Origin: Streptomyces canus
GTDB taxonomy: Bacteria > Actinomycetota > Actinomycetes > Streptomycetales > Streptomycetaceae
Assembly: GCF_030815415.1 (NCBI RefSeq)
Contig: NZ_JAUSWW010000001.1
Coordinates: forward strand, 1,798,001-1,862,000
Length of the DNA: 64,000 nucleotides
Direction of reading: 5' to 3'
Below are positions 1 through 10,665 of the stretch, piece by piece. Position numbers and translations under genes: made by a program. The notes under the pieces were generated by a model. The model had not been told where the DNA came from and ran no database searches. It worked only from the letters and a program-made list of their open reading frames with translations. Position 1 is the stretch's first letter, and each line of letters opens with the position of its first letter.

Positions 1-632
1 GCGGCGATGTACTTCAGCACGACACCGGACTGCTTGACGCCGAGGGCGGCGGTCGGCTCGTCGAGGATGAGGACGCGGGCGCCGAAGTAGACGGCTCGGG
101 CGATGGCCACGCACTGCCGCTGGCCGCCGGAGAGGGTGCCGATGGGCTGGTCCATGTCGTCCAGGACGATGCCCATGTTGCGCAGCTCTTCGTCGGCGGT
201 CTTCTTCATCGTCTCGATGTCGAGGCGGCGGATCGGCCAGGGGCCCTTGGTGACCTCGGAGCCGAGGAAGAAGTTGCGCCACACCGGCATCAGCGGGACC
301 ACGGCGAGGTCCTGGTAGACGGTGGCGATGCCCTTGTCGAGGGCCTCGCGCGGGGTGGAGAAGTGCACCGGGGCGCCGTCGACGAGGAACTCGCCCTCGG
401 TGTGCTGGTGCAGCCCGGAGATGATCTTGATGAGGGTGGACTTGCCGGCGCCGTTGTCCCCGAGGACACAGGTGACCTGGCTGGCGAAGACCTTCAGGTC
501 GACACCGTGCAGGGCACGGATGTTGCCGTAGGACTTGCCCGCGTTGCGGAGTTCGACGATCGCCCCGTCGGTGGCGGGGGCGTCGTCGGTGAGGACGGCG
601 CCGTGGGTGCCGGTTTCGTTGCTGGATGTCAT
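1..632 (-). CDS. Sugar ABC transporter ATP-binding protein (partial, C-terminus beyond window)
   Basis: Cytoplasmic ATPase of a carbohydrate importer of the RbsA/XylG type. The visible N-terminal 210 residues hold Walker A (GDNGAGKST, residues 58-66), the ABC signature LSGGQRQ and Walker B (VLILDEPT). The ATG start lies 5 bp after the stop of the permease gene, so the two are co-transcribed with the binding protein further upstream. Family members usually carry two ATPase domains or one of about 260 residues; the missing part prevents a choice. The divergent inositol-catabolic genes make inositol or a related cyclitol/sugar the likely substrate, which is inference. Confidence 0.93.
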   Translation of the reverse strand, partial: MTSSNETGTHGAVLTDDAPATDGAIVELRNAGKSYGNIRALHGVDLKVFASQVTCVLGDNGAGKSTLIKIISGLHQHTEGEFLVDGAPVHFSTPREALDKGIATVYQDLAVVPLMPVWRNFFLGSEVTKGPWPIRRLDIETMKKTADEELRNMGIVLDDMDQPIGTLSGGQRQCVAIARAVYFGARVLILDEPTAALGVKQSGVVLKYIA

Positions 633-637
633 TGCGG

Positions 638-1717
638 TCACCTCCGGGTCGCCGTACGGCTGACCCACAGATTGATCATTACGGCCCCGAGGAGCATCAC
701 GCCGAGGAAGGCCTTGAACCAGTCCGGGTTCCAGCCGGCATACACGATGCCCTGCTGCACCATGCCGAACATGAACGCGCCGAAGACCGGGCCGATCGCG
801 GAGCCGGCGCCGCCGGTCAGCAGACAGCCGCCGATCACGGCCGCGGAGATGTAGATGAGCTCCTGGCCCACGCCCTCGCCGGACTGCACGGTGTTGAAGG
901 CGAAGAGGTTGTGCATGCCGACGAACCAGGCGCCGAAGCCGACCAGCATGAACAGGGAGATCTTGGTGAAGGTCACCGGGACACCGACGGCCCGCGCGGA
1001 GTCCTTGTTGCCGCCGACGGCGAAGATCCAGTTGCCGTACTTGGTGCGCAGCAGCACCCAGGTCGCCAGCGCGGCGAAGACCAGCCAGTAGACGATGGTG
1101 ATCTTGATCTGGACGCCGCCGACCTCGAAGGACGAGGCGAAGATCTTCTTCGCTCCGGCGAAGCCGTCCATGTCGCTGATGTCGTCGGTGGCCACGTTGC
1201 CGGTGACCAGCTTGGTGACCGCGAGGTTCACGCCCTGGAGGATCAGGAACGTGCCCAGGGTGATCAGGAAGCTGGGCAGACCGGTCTTCATCACCAGCCA
1301 GCCGTTGAGGAACCCGATCGCGAGCGACGCGATCAGTGCGGCGATGACGCCCACCCACACATTCATGGAGAGCTGGTAGGCGAGCATGCTCGCGGTGAGC
1401 GCCGAAGTGATGACGGCGACGCCGGAGGAGAGGTCGAACTCGCCGCCGATCATCAGCAGCGCCACGGGCAGCGCCATGATCCCGATGGTGGAGGACTGGT
1501 ACAGGATGTTGGCCATCGAGCCGCCGTCGCGCACCGGCGGGGCGGAGATGAGGAAGAACACCCACACCGCCACGGCGCCGAGGAAGACACCGACGTCGGG
1601 GCGCGCCAACAGGCGCAGCGCCAGGGATCGTTGAGCGGTCCGGCCGTCGGTCTCCTTCGGGCCGGGGGCCGGCGGTGTGGTCACCGCCGGCTCGGCATGC
1701 TGGGTCATACCCATCAC
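638..1717 (-). CDS. Sugar ABC transporter permease (RbsC-like)
   Basis: Integral membrane subunit of about 359 residues with eight to ten hydrophobic segments, typical of the BPD_transp_2 family. It contains the family's conserved loop [10 protein letters not shown] (around residue 90) and the later [14 protein letters not shown] segment. It reads GTG-ATG at the start and overlaps the stop codon of the binding protein by 1 to 4 bp, indicating translational coupling. It pairs with the ATPase downstream and the lipoprotein upstream to make a three-component importer. The substrate is inferred from the divergent iol genes. Confidence 0.93.
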   Translation of the reverse strand: MMGMTQHAEPAVTTPPAPGPKETDGRTAQRSLALRLLARPDVGVFLGAVAVWVFFLISAPPVRDGGSMANILYQSSTIGIMALPVALLMIGGEFDLSSGVAVITSALTASMLAYQLSMNVWVGVIAALIASLAIGFLNGWLVMKTGLPSFLITLGTFLILQGVNLAVTKLVTGNVATDDISDMDGFAGAKKIFASSFEVGGVQIKITIVYWLVFAALATWVLLRTKYGNWIFAVGGNKDSARAVGVPVTFTKISLFMLVGFGAWFVGMHNLFAFNTVQSGEGVGQELIYISAAVIGGCLLTGGAGSAIGPVFGAFMFGMVQQGIVYAGWNPDWFKAFLGVMLLGAVMINLWVSRTATRR

Positions 1718-2730
1718 CGGGTGCCCTTCGAGGCGAACTCGGCGACCTTGTCGACGTTGGTCTTGTCGACGAAGGCGGGTCCGGTCAGCACCGGCTGCTC
1801 ACCGCCGCCCATGTAGTTGCCGTTGTTCTTGTAGAGCCACAGCGAGTCGATCGCCAGGTAGCCCTGGAGGTACGGCTGCTGGTCGACCGCGAACTCGATG
1901 GTGCCCTTGCTGATGGCGCCCGTCAGGTCCTTGTTGAGGTCGAAGGTGGCGATCTTGGCCTTGCTGCCCGCGTCCGACACCGACTGCACCGCGGCCAGCG
2001 CGAAGGGGGCGCCCAGGGTGACGACGTAGTCAATGGACTTGTCGCTGAGCTTGGCGGTGATCGTCGACGTCACGGACGGCATGTCGGTGCCGTTGACGTT
2101 GAGCGTCTGGAGCTTGCCGTCGAAGGTCTTGTCGACGCCGTCGCAGCGCTGGGTCAGGCCGATGTTGCCCTGCTCCTGGACGACACAGACGGCGCTCTTG
2201 GCGCCGGCCTCGTTCAGCCGCTTGCCGAGCGCCTCACCGGCGACGGTCTCGTCCTGGCCGAAGAACTCCATCAGGCCGAGCTTCTGCCACTCACTGACAC
2301 CGGAGTTGAGACCGACGACGGGGATACCGGCCGCCTTGGCCTTGCCTATGACGTCCTTGAGGGCGTCCGGCTTGGCGAGGGTGACCGCGATGCCGTCGAC
2401 CTTCTGGTCGATGGCGTTCTGGATGAGGCCGGCCTGCTTGGCCGCGCTCGGGTCGGCCGAGTAGACCAGCTTGACGTTGTCCTTGGCGGCCGCGGCCGTG
2501 GCGCCCTTGCGGACGATGTCCCAGAAGGTGTCGCCCTGCGACTGGTGCGTGACCAGCGCGATCGTCATGCGCGGAGTGGTGGCCTTGCCCGCTGAGGCGC
2601 CGTCTGCGCTCTCCTCGGACTTCTTGCCTCCGGAGCTGCTGGAGCAGCCGGCGAGGGTCAGGGCAGCCGCCGCGGCGATCGCCACAACTGGGGCGAATCG
2701 ACGAGAACGGGAGTGAGAAGAGCGGTCCAT
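1714..2730 (-). CDS. Sugar-binding lipoprotein of ABC importer
   Basis: Extracytoplasmic substrate receptor of 338 residues. The N-terminus shows a basic region, a hydrophobic core and the lipobox LAGC (cysteine near residue 29), followed by a Ser/Gly/Lys-rich linker. The rest matches the periplasmic-binding-protein type 1 fold of ribose/inositol receptors (Peripla_BP_4), with repeated helix-strand units such as [15 protein letters not shown]. It is the first gene of the minus-strand transporter operon and starts downstream of a strong TTGACA promoter that faces iolC. Confidence 0.93.
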   Translation of the reverse strand: MDRSSHSRSRRFAPVVAIAAAAALTLAGCSSSSGGKKSEESADGASAGKATTPRMTIALVTHQSQGDTFWDIVRKGATAAAAKDNVKLVYSADPSAAKQAGLIQNAIDQKVDGIAVTLAKPDALKDVIGKAKAAGIPVVGLNSGVSEWQKLGLMEFFGQDETVAGEALGKRLNEAGAKSAVCVVQEQGNIGLTQRCDGVDKTFDGKLQTLNVNGTDMPSVTSTITAKLSDKSIDYVVTLGAPFALAAVQSVSDAGSKAKIATFDLNKDLTGAISKGTIEFAVDQQPYLQGYLAIDSLWLYKNNGNYMGGGEQPVLTGPAFVDKTNVDKVAEFASKGTR

Positions 2731-2851
2731 CTTTCCTGCACCTCACTGTGCTTACGGGGGAAAGGGAGAAAGATCCCGGGGGATTCCGAGGCCCGGGATC
2801 TTGGCATGTCCGGGTCGCGTGCCGCAAATACGGCGGTTGTACTGGGACGGG

Positions 2852-2880
2852 ATTCCATCCCGTCCGGAGCCCGCTGTCAA
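2852..2880 (-). promoter_or_regulatory. Promoter of the sugar ABC operon
   Basis: On the minus strand TTGACA (2880-2875) is followed after exactly 17 nt by TGGAAT (2857-2852), a good vegetative-type promoter. It drives the binding protein gene, leaving a 5' leader of about 115 nt. The -35 box is embedded in ACAAAGTATTGACA, which is repeated in inverted orientation at the iolC promoter. Confidence 0.6.
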
Positions 2881-2938
2881 TACTTTGTTAAGACATCATT
2901 TCACAATCAGGTCCGAATGTAAGTACAAAGTCTTGACA
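2875..2938. promoter_or_regulatory. Inverted pair of 14-bp sites over the divergent -35 boxes (probable operator)
   Basis: ACAAAGTATTGACA on the minus strand (2888-2875) and ACAAAGTCTTGACA on the plus strand (2925-2938) match at 13 of 14 positions and face outwards, separated by 36 nt. Each covers the -35 box of one of the two divergent promoters. Such symmetry suggests one regulator controlling uptake and catabolism together. The GntR regulator at the end of the iol operon is the obvious candidate. The pairing is seen directly; the regulator is inference. Confidence 0.45.
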
Positions 2939-2962
2939 GGGCTGCCCTCCGGGTCCTACATC
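2933..2962 (+). promoter_or_regulatory. Promoter of the iol operon
   Basis: TTGACA at 2933-2938 is followed after 17-18 nt by CTACAT/TACATC, a weaker -10. It leaves a leader of roughly 35 nt before the iolC start, which has its own GAGGAG ribosome-binding site. It mirrors the promoter of the divergent transporter operon. Confidence 0.45.
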
Positions 2963-3003
2963 TGGGAGGCGACAGGCCCCCTGGGACCCGAGGAGCGTCA
3001 CAC

Positions 3004-3966
3004 ATGGCCGATTCATCCCAGCCCTTCGACTTGATCACGATCGGCCGCATAGGAGTTGATCTTTACCCACTCCAGACCGGCGTGCCACTGGGCGATGTGC
3101 AGAAGTTCGGAAAGTTTCTGGGTGGTTCGGCGGCCAATGTTTCGGTCGCCGCCGCCCGGCTGGGACGCTCCGCCGCCGTGATCACCCGTACCGGCGACGA
3201 CCCCTTCGGCACCTATCTCCACACCGCGCTCAAGGAGTTCGGCGTCGACGACCGCTGGGTGACATCGGTGGCGGCGTACCCGACGCCGCTGACGTTCTGC
3301 GAGATCTTCCCGCCGGACGACTTCCCGCTGTACTTCTACCGCCGACCCAAGGCTCCCGACCTGGAGATCCATACGGATGAGCTGGACTACTTCGCGATCC
3401 GCGCGGCCCGGATCTTCTGGATCACCGGCACCGGTCTGAGCGAGGAGCCCAGCCGCTCGGCCACGCTCGCCGCGCTGAAGGCCCGCGCCAAGGCGGGCAC
3501 CACCGTCTTCGACCTCGACTGGCGCCCCATGTTCTGGCGTGACCCCGAGGAGGCCCGCCCGTACTACGCGGAAGCCCTGCGCCACGTGACGGTCGCGGTC
3601 GGCAACCTCGACGAGTGCGAGATCGCCACCGGCGTACGCGAACCCCGCGCCTGCGCGGAGGCCCTGCTGGCGGCCGGAGTGGAGCTGGCCGTCGTCAAGC
3701 AGGGCCCCAAGGGTGTGCTCGCGGTCCACCGCGACGGCACGACCGCCGAGGTACCGCCGGTCCCGGTCGAGGTGGTCAACGGCCTCGGCGCCGGCGACGC
3801 GTTCGGCGGCTCGCTCTGCCACGGTCTGCTGTCCGGCTGGGAGCTGGAGCGGATCATGCGGTACGCCAACGCGGCCGGCGCCCTCGTCGCCTCCCGTCTC
3901 GCCTGCTCCTCGGCGATGCCGACGGCGGCCGAGGTCGAGGGCCTGCTGGACGGAGTCGCGTCGTGA
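3004..3966 (+). CDS. iolC: 5-dehydro-2-deoxygluconokinase
   Basis: PfkB-family sugar kinase of 320 residues that phosphorylates 5-dehydro-2-deoxy-D-gluconate in myo-inositol catabolism. The N-terminal substrate motif GGSAANV is at residues 40-46 and the C-terminal anion-hole/catalytic base motif GLGAGDAF is near residue 260. The ATG is preceded by GAGGAG at suitable spacing. Its stop codon overlaps the next gene's GTG, and iolB, iolD and mmsA follow, which fixes the pathway assignment better than the kinase domain alone. Confidence 0.92.
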   Translation: MADSSQPFDLITIGRIGVDLYPLQTGVPLGDVQKFGKFLGGSAANVSVAAARLGRSAAVITRTGDDPFGTYLHTALKEFGVDDRWVTSVAAYPTPLTFCEIFPPDDFPLYFYRRPKAPDLEIHTDELDYFAIRAARIFWITGTGLSEEPSRSATLAALKARAKAGTTVFDLDWRPMFWRDPEEARPYYAEALRHVTVAVGNLDECEIATGVREPRACAEALLAAGVELAVVKQGPKGVLAVHRDGTTAEVPPVPVEVVNGLGAGDAFGGSLCHGLLSGWELERIMRYANAAGALVASRLACSSAMPTAAEVEGLLDGVAS

Positions 3967-4838
3967 GCACCGGCATCCGCGACCTAGCCTCCCTCAGGGC
4001 CCGGCATCCGGAGGCGATCGCCGAGGCGGCCGCCCGCCGCGCGCGGCGCCCGCTGCTGGGCGACAGCGGCCGGCTGATGATCGTCGCCGCCGACCACGCG
4101 GCCCGTGGCGCCCTCGGCGTCCGCGACCGCCCGCTCGCCATGGCCGACCGCGCCGACCTGCTGGAACGCCTCTGTACCGCCCTGTCCCGGCCCGGCGTGG
4201 ACGGGGTGCTGGCCACCGCGGACATCCTGGAGGACCTGCTCCTGCTCGGCGTGCTGGAGAACAAGGTCGTCATGGGCTCGATGAACCGCGGCGGCCTCGC
4301 GGGCGCCGCCTTCGAGCTGGACGACCGCTTCACCGGCCACCGCGCCCAGGACCTCGCCCGGCTCCGCTTCGACGCGGGCAAGCTGCTGCTGCGCATCGAC
4401 CACGACGACCCGGGCTCGCTGACCACGCTGGAGTCGACGGCCCGCGCGATCGACGACATGGCGGCCCACCGGCTCCCCCTGTTCGTGGAACCCTTCCTCT
4501 CCCGGCGGATCGGCGGCAGGGTCGTCAACGACCTCTCCCCCGAGGCCGTCACCAGGTCGATCGCCATCGCCTCGGGCCTCGGCGGCACCTCCGCGTACAC
4601 CTGGCTGAAGCTGCCCGTGACCCACGACCCGGACGACATGGCGGAGGTCCTGGAGGCCTCCACCCTGCCCGCCGTGCTGCTGGGCGGCGAGGTCGACGAC
4701 CAGGAGGCCGCCTACGAACGCTGGCGCAAGGCCCTCAGGCTGCCGACGGTCCAGGGCATGGTCGTGGGCCGCTCCCTGCTCTACCCGGCCGAGGGCAGCG
4801 TGGAGACGGCGGTCGACACGGCCGTCGGGCTGCTGTGA
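3963..4838 (+). CDS. Cgl0158-type (beta/alpha)8-barrel aldolase of inositol catabolism
   Basis: Protein of 291 residues related to the barrel domain that in some bacteria is fused to the C-terminus of IolC, and to deoxyribose-phosphate/fructose-bisphosphate aldolase-like proteins of actinomycete iol clusters. It probably splits the 2-deoxy-5-keto-gluconate 6-phosphate made by IolC. Segments such as LMIVAADHAARG (early) and VQGMVVGRSLLYP (late) resemble aldolase strands and phosphate-binding loops. The GTG start overlaps the iolC stop (GTGA), so I chose it over longer in-frame starts inside iolC. The exact reaction is inference from context. Confidence 0.8.
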   Translation: MSTGIRDLASLRARHPEAIAEAAARRARRPLLGDSGRLMIVAADHAARGALGVRDRPLAMADRADLLERLCTALSRPGVDGVLATADILEDLLLLGVLENKVVMGSMNRGGLAGAAFELDDRFTGHRAQDLARLRFDAGKLLLRIDHDDPGSLTTLESTARAIDDMAAHRLPLFVEPFLSRRIGGRVVNDLSPEAVTRSIAIASGLGGTSAYTWLKLPVTHDPDDMAEVLEASTLPAVLLGGEVDDQEAAYERWRKALRLPTVQGMVVGRSLLYPAEGSVETAVDTAVGLL

Positions 4839-4869
4839 CACGACGGGTACGGAAGGCACGGAGGCACCG

Positions 4870-5616
4870 ATGACGTATCACCTCCCCGCGGGAAAGGCCC
4901 TCGGCGGCCCCTACCTGGTCGACGTGTCCCCCGAGTCGGCCGGCTGGGGCTCCTCCGCCCTCCGCGTCCTGGAGCTGCCGCCGGGCGGCACCCACACCTT
5001 CGACACCGGCGAGAGCGTGTTCACGGGCGTCAGCGACCTCGCGTACGTCCCCCGCGATTGCCGTACGACAGTCTCGACGACCGGCGGCGGACGCGGACCG
5101 GCCTCCGACGTACCGGTGGAGCTGCGCGGCACGGGCAACTGCTCCCGGCGGGTCAACAACTTCGGTGCGGCCGCCCGCGCCGGAGGCGCTGATGGACAGG
5201 GTCTGGAATGCGACAAGCTCATCCCCGGTGGCAACTGGTCGTCCTTCCCGCCGCACAAGCACGACGAGCACCGTCCGGGTGAGGAGGCGGTGCTCGAGGA
5301 GATCTACTACTTCGAGATCGACGGTCCGGGCGGCTGCGGCTACCCACGCGTCTCACCGTCCGGCCGGGGCCGCAACACCGACGTCCTGGCCGAAGTGCGC
5401 GGCGGCGACGTCGTGTTGATCCCGGACGGCTGGCACGGACCCTCCATGGCCGTGCCCGGTCACCACATGTACTACCTCGACGTCATGGCGGGCCCCGAGG
5501 CCGAGCGCGTCCGGCTGATCCGCGACCACCCGGATCACGCCGGCGTCCGCGACCCCTGGCCCGACCAGCCGGCCGACCCCCGGCTCCCCCTCTACACGGC
5601 ACCGGAGAAGTCCTGA
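4870..5616 (+). CDS. iolB: 5-deoxy-glucuronate isomerase, internally shortened
   Basis: Double-cupin isomerase converting 5-deoxy-D-glucuronate to 2-deoxy-5-keto-D-gluconate. The C-terminal cupin keeps its metal-binding PPHKHDE, EEIYYFE and DGWHGPS motifs. At 248 residues it is about 40-50 shorter than the usual Streptomyces protein. Compared with the family pattern known to me, three stretches are missing in frame: after HTFDTGE (a strand pair of the first cupin), after STTGGGR, and after CDKLI (the AVEVITP strand). The frame stays open and the stop overlaps iolD. It may be impaired or an unusually compact variant. Confidence 0.85.
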   Translation: MTYHLPAGKALGGPYLVDVSPESAGWGSSALRVLELPPGGTHTFDTGESVFTGVSDLAYVPRDCRTTVSTTGGGRGPASDVPVELRGTGNCSRRVNNFGAAARAGGADGQGLECDKLIPGGNWSSFPPHKHDEHRPGEEAVLEEIYYFEIDGPGGCGYPRVSPSGRGRNTDVLAEVRGGDVVLIPDGWHGPSMAVPGHHMYYLDVMAGPEAERVRLIRDHPDHAGVRDPWPDQPADPRLPLYTAPEKS

Positions 5617-7493
5617 TGAGCACGCCCACCCGCCGCCTGACCGTCGCCCAAGCCCTGGTGCGGTTCCTGTCCGTCCAGTACACCGAGCGGGACGGGGTAC
5701 GGCACCGGCTGATCGCCGGTACCTGGGGCATCTTCGGCCACGGCAACGTGGCGGGGCTCGGTCAGGCGCTGCTGGAGGCCGGTGAGGGCGTGATGCCGTT
5801 CCACCAGGGCCGCAACGAGCAGTCCATGGTGCACGCGGCCGTCGGTCACGCCCGCCACCTCGACCGGCTCTCCGCGCAGGCCGTGACCACGTCCATCGGC
5901 CCGGGCGCGACCAACCTGGTCACCGGCGCCGCCCTCGCGACGATCAACCGCATCCCGGTCCTGCTCCTGCCCGGCGACTACTTCGCCACCCGCACCGCAG
6001 ACCCGCTCCTCCAGCAGCTGGAGCACCCCACGGAGGCGGACGTGTCGGTCAACGACACCCTGCGCCCCGTCTCCCGCTGGTTCGACCGCGTCACCCGCCC
6101 GGAAGCCCTGATCCCCTCGGCCCTCAACGCCATGCGGATCCTCGCCGACCCCGCGGAGACCGGCGCCGTCACCCTCGCCCTCCCCCAGGACGTGCAGGCG
6201 GAGGCCCACGACTGGCCGGAGGAGTTCTTCGCCGACCGCGTGTGGCGCGTACGCCGTCCCGCTCCCGATCCCGTCGAGCTGGCCGAGGCGGTACGTGCCG
6301 TACGGTCCGCCGCCCGCCCCCTGATCGTCGCGGGCGGCGGCATCCACCACAGCAGGGCGGAAGAGGCGCTGAAGGCGCTCGTGGACGCCACCGGCATCCC
6401 GGTCGCCTCGACACAGGCCGGCAAGGGCTCGCTGCGCCACGATCACCCCGCCGACCTCGGCGGCATCGGCCACACCGGGACGTCGGTCAGCGACGACCTG
6501 GCCCGCACCGCGGACCTGGTGATCGGCGTGGGCACGAGGTACACGGACTTCACCACCGCCTCGGGCACGCTCTTCCTCGACCCCGGCGTGCGGTTCCTCA
6601 ACCTCAACATCACCGGCTTCGACGCCCACAAACTCGCGGCGCGGACGCTGGTCTGCGACGCCCGGGCGGGGCTCACGGCGTTGACGGAGGCGCTGTCCGG
6701 CCACCGGGTGGACCCGGCCTACGAGTCCGAGTACCGCACCGGCAAGGAACGCTGGGAGCAGGTGGTCGACGCGGCTTTCGGCGCCGCCGACGAGAACGCC
6801 GTCCCGACCCAGACCCAGCTCCTCGGCGCTCTCGACGCGGTCGTCGGCGACGAGGACGTGGTGATCAACGCGGCGGGCTCGCTCCCCGGCGATCTGCACA
6901 AGCTCTGGCGGGCCCGCGGCCCCCGCCAGTACCACCTGGAGTACGGCTACTCCTGCATGGGTTACGAGATCCCGGCCGCGATCGGCGTCCAGCAGGCGAG
7001 CCCCGGCACACCCGTGTGGGCGCTGGTCGGCGACGGCACCTATCTGATGATGCCGACCGAGATCGTCACGGCCGTCCAGGAGGGCCTGCCGATCAACCTG
7101 GTCCTCATCCAGAACCACGGCTACGCCTCCATCGGCGGCCTCTCCGAGACGGTCGGCGCGGAGCGCTTCGGCACCGCCTACCGCTACCGGGCCGCCGACG
7201 GCACCTTCTCCGGCGCCCCGCTCCCCGTCGACCTCGCCGCCAACGCGGCCAGCCTCGGCATGGACGTGCTGCGCGCCAAGACGGTGCGCGAGCTGCGGGA
7301 GGCACTGGCCGCGGCCCGCGCCTCGGACCGGCCGACCTGTGTGTACGTCGAGACCGACACCGCCAACCCGGCCGCTCCCCCGACCGAGGCCTGGTGGGAC
7401 GTGCCGGTCGCCGAGACCGCCTCCCGCGAGGCGGCCGTACGGGCCCGCGGGGAGTACGACCGCCAGGTCGCCGACCGCCGCCGCCACCTCTGA
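5616..7493 (+). CDS. iolD: 3D-(3,5/4)-trihydroxycyclohexane-1,2-dione acylhydrolase
   Basis: Thiamine-diphosphate enzyme of 625 residues that opens the inositol-derived ring to 5-deoxy-glucuronate. It has the N-terminal pyrimidine-binding domain (TSIGPGATNLVTGAA near residue 90), a central domain, and a C-terminal ThDP-binding domain with GDGTYLMMP and the later QNHGYASIGG. Length agrees with the family. The ATG overlaps the iolB stop (TGATG), giving translational coupling. Confidence 0.95.
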   Translation: MSTPTRRLTVAQALVRFLSVQYTERDGVRHRLIAGTWGIFGHGNVAGLGQALLEAGEGVMPFHQGRNEQSMVHAAVGHARHLDRLSAQAVTTSIGPGATNLVTGAALATINRIPVLLLPGDYFATRTADPLLQQLEHPTEADVSVNDTLRPVSRWFDRVTRPEALIPSALNAMRILADPAETGAVTLALPQDVQAEAHDWPEEFFADRVWRVRRPAPDPVELAEAVRAVRSAARPLIVAGGGIHHSRAEEALKALVDATGIPVASTQAGKGSLRHDHPADLGGIGHTGTSVSDDLARTADLVIGVGTRYTDFTTASGTLFLDPGVRFLNLNITGFDAHKLAARTLVCDARAGLTALTEALSGHRVDPAYESEYRTGKERWEQVVDAAFGAADENAVPTQTQLLGALDAVVGDEDVVINAAGSLPGDLHKLWRARGPRQYHLEYGYSCMGYEIPAAIGVQQASPGTPVWALVGDGTYLMMPTEIVTAVQEGLPINLVLIQNHGYASIGGLSETVGAERFGTAYRYRAADGTFSGAPLPVDLAANAASLGMDVLRAKTVRELREALAAARASDRPTCVYVETDTANPAAPPTEAWWDVPVAETASREAAVRARGEYDRQVADRRRHL

Positions 7494-7520
7494 ACCACCG
7501 CTCAGGAAAGGCCCCGCACC

Positions 7521-9014
<1,494 letters not shown>

Positions 9015-9041
9015 CGCTTCCTCAGAAGGGAGGGACGTTCC

Positions 9042-9827
9042 ATGGCGAAGACCGGCGGCTCCTCACGTGCCGCTACCGCCCCCGCACTCGATGCCCTGGA
9101 CTTCGCCCTGGACCGGGGCAGTCCGGTGCCGCTCTACTACCAGCTCGCCCAGCAGCTGGAGGCGGCGATCGAGCACGGGGCCCTCGCCCCGGGAAACCTC
9201 CTGGGCAACGAGATAGACCTGTCCGTACGCCTCGGTCTGTCCCGGCCGACGGTCCGCCAGGCGATCCAGTCCCTCGTCGACAAGGGACTGCTGGTCCGGC
9301 GGCGCGGGGTGGGCACGCAGGTGGTGCACAGCCAGGTCAAGCGCGGCCTGGAACTGAGCAGCCTCTACGACGACTTGGAGGCCGCCGGACAGGGGCCGAC
9401 CACGGTGGTGGTGCGCAACGAGCACACCCCGGCCTCCGCCGACGTGGCCGCCGCGCTCGGTGTCGCGGAGGGCGGCGACGTCGTCGTCCTGGAGCGGCTG
9501 CGCGCCACACACGGCCAGCCGGTCGCGATCCTGTGCAACTACCTGCCCGCGACGCTCCTCGAACTCGACTCCGCCCGGCTGGAGTCGACGGGCCTGTACC
9601 GGCTGATGCGCTCGGCGGGCATCACCCTGCACAGCGCCCGCCAGACCATAGGGGCCCGCTGCGCCACGGCCGAGGAGGCGGCACGCCTGGACGAGAAGGC
9701 CGGGGCCGCGCTGCTGACGATGCAGCGCACGGCCTACGACGACACGGGCCGGCCGGTCGAGTACGGGACGCACATCTACCGTGCGTCCCGGTACGCGTTC
9801 GACTTCCAGCTACTGGTCAGGTCGTGA
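9042..9827 (+). CDS. GntR-family regulator (HutC type, UTRA domain), probable inositol regulator
   Basis: Transcription factor of 261 residues with an N-terminal winged helix (about residues 20-90, including VRLGLSRPTVRQAIQSLVDKGLLVRRRG) and a C-terminal UTRA effector-binding domain (about 100-255). It is the last gene of the iol operon, 27 bp after mmsA with an AAGGGAGG site, so it probably autoregulates and controls the divergent transporter. The paired 14-mers upstream of iolC are candidate binding sites. Confidence 0.9.
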   Translation: MAKTGGSSRAATAPALDALDFALDRGSPVPLYYQLAQQLEAAIEHGALAPGNLLGNEIDLSVRLGLSRPTVRQAIQSLVDKGLLVRRRGVGTQVVHSQVKRGLELSSLYDDLEAAGQGPTTVVVRNEHTPASADVAAALGVAEGGDVVVLERLRATHGQPVAILCNYLPATLLELDSARLESTGLYRLMRSAGITLHSARQTIGARCATAEEAARLDEKAGAALLTMQRTAYDDTGRPVEYGTHIYRASRYAFDFQLLVRS

Positions 9828-10620
9828 GGCTCGCGGTGAACGGCGTGACCGGCCGCTCCTCGCGTTCGCCGTCCACGGTGATGTCGACGGCCTCGTTGTA
9901 GAAGGCGAGGAGTCCCTTGACCGGGGCCACCGCGAGCAGCGGCTCCGGGTAACTCCACAGGATGTTGCGGGGGATGTCGCCCTCGCCGCGCCGGCTCCAG
10001 TACTCGGCCGTGCCCTTGTACGGGCAGCCGGTGCGGTGGTCGGTCGGGGTGAACAGGTCGAGGCGGATGTCCTCGCGGGGGAGGTAGTACCGCGTGGGCA
10101 GCGAGGTCTCGAAGAGCAGTACCGGTCGCCGGCTGTCGGCGACGACGGTACCGGCGATCTCGACCACGACATGGCGGCTGCTGGGCAGGGCGTCCACCCG
10201 TTTGTGCGGGTCACGGGGGTGGACGAAGATCTCTTCCTCCTCCTCGTACCAGTGGTCCAGGCCGCTGTCCCAGTGCCGGAACCACTCGAAGGCGATGTGC
10301 CCGGCGAGGTCGTCGGCCGGGAAGGTCCACGCCGCGTTCTCCACGAGCTCGCCGTCGACCTCGAGGTCGTAGAAGGTCTGCGATCCGGTGTGGGCGCCGG
10401 TGCGCGGGTTCTTCGCCGGGCGGAGGAGGTCCGTGCGGACCTCCTCGCGGGGGAACGCGTAGCACGGGACGGGGACGCCGGGCTCCCAGACGAGGACCGG
10501 GTGGCGGCTGTCGACGACGGTGACGTCGCGTTTGCGGCCGCGCACCCACCGCTCGCCGGGCTCCCACAGCAGGCCTTCGGGGGTCGTCCGGACGGACCGC
10601 TCGGTGGGGAACAGGCTCAT
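9817..10620 (-). CDS. DUF427 domain protein with two repeats
   Basis: Soluble protein of 267 residues built of two DUF427 units: the first contains ADSRHPVLVWEPG-like sequence and CYAFPREEVR (residues about 35-110), the second VADSRRPVLLFE and RYYLPREDIR (about 155-250). The DUF427 fold is a beta-tent of unknown biochemical role. It converges with, and overlaps by 11 bp, the GntR gene. No partner is suggested by the neighbours. Confidence 0.88.
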   Translation of the reverse strand: MSLFPTERSVRTTPEGLLWEPGERWVRGRKRDVTVVDSRHPVLVWEPGVPVPCYAFPREEVRTDLLRPAKNPRTGAHTGSQTFYDLEVDGELVENAAWTFPADDLAGHIAFEWFRHWDSGLDHWYEEEEEIFVHPRDPHKRVDALPSSRHVVVEIAGTVVADSRRPVLLFETSLPTRYYLPREDIRLDLFTPTDHRTGCPYKGTAEYWSRRGEGDIPRNILWSYPEPLLAVAPVKGLLAFYNEAVDITVDGEREERPVTPFTASLTT

Positions 10621-10665
10621 GGCGCACTCTCCCTTCGGGTCCTTCGGAGCCTACTGCGGCCGTGG

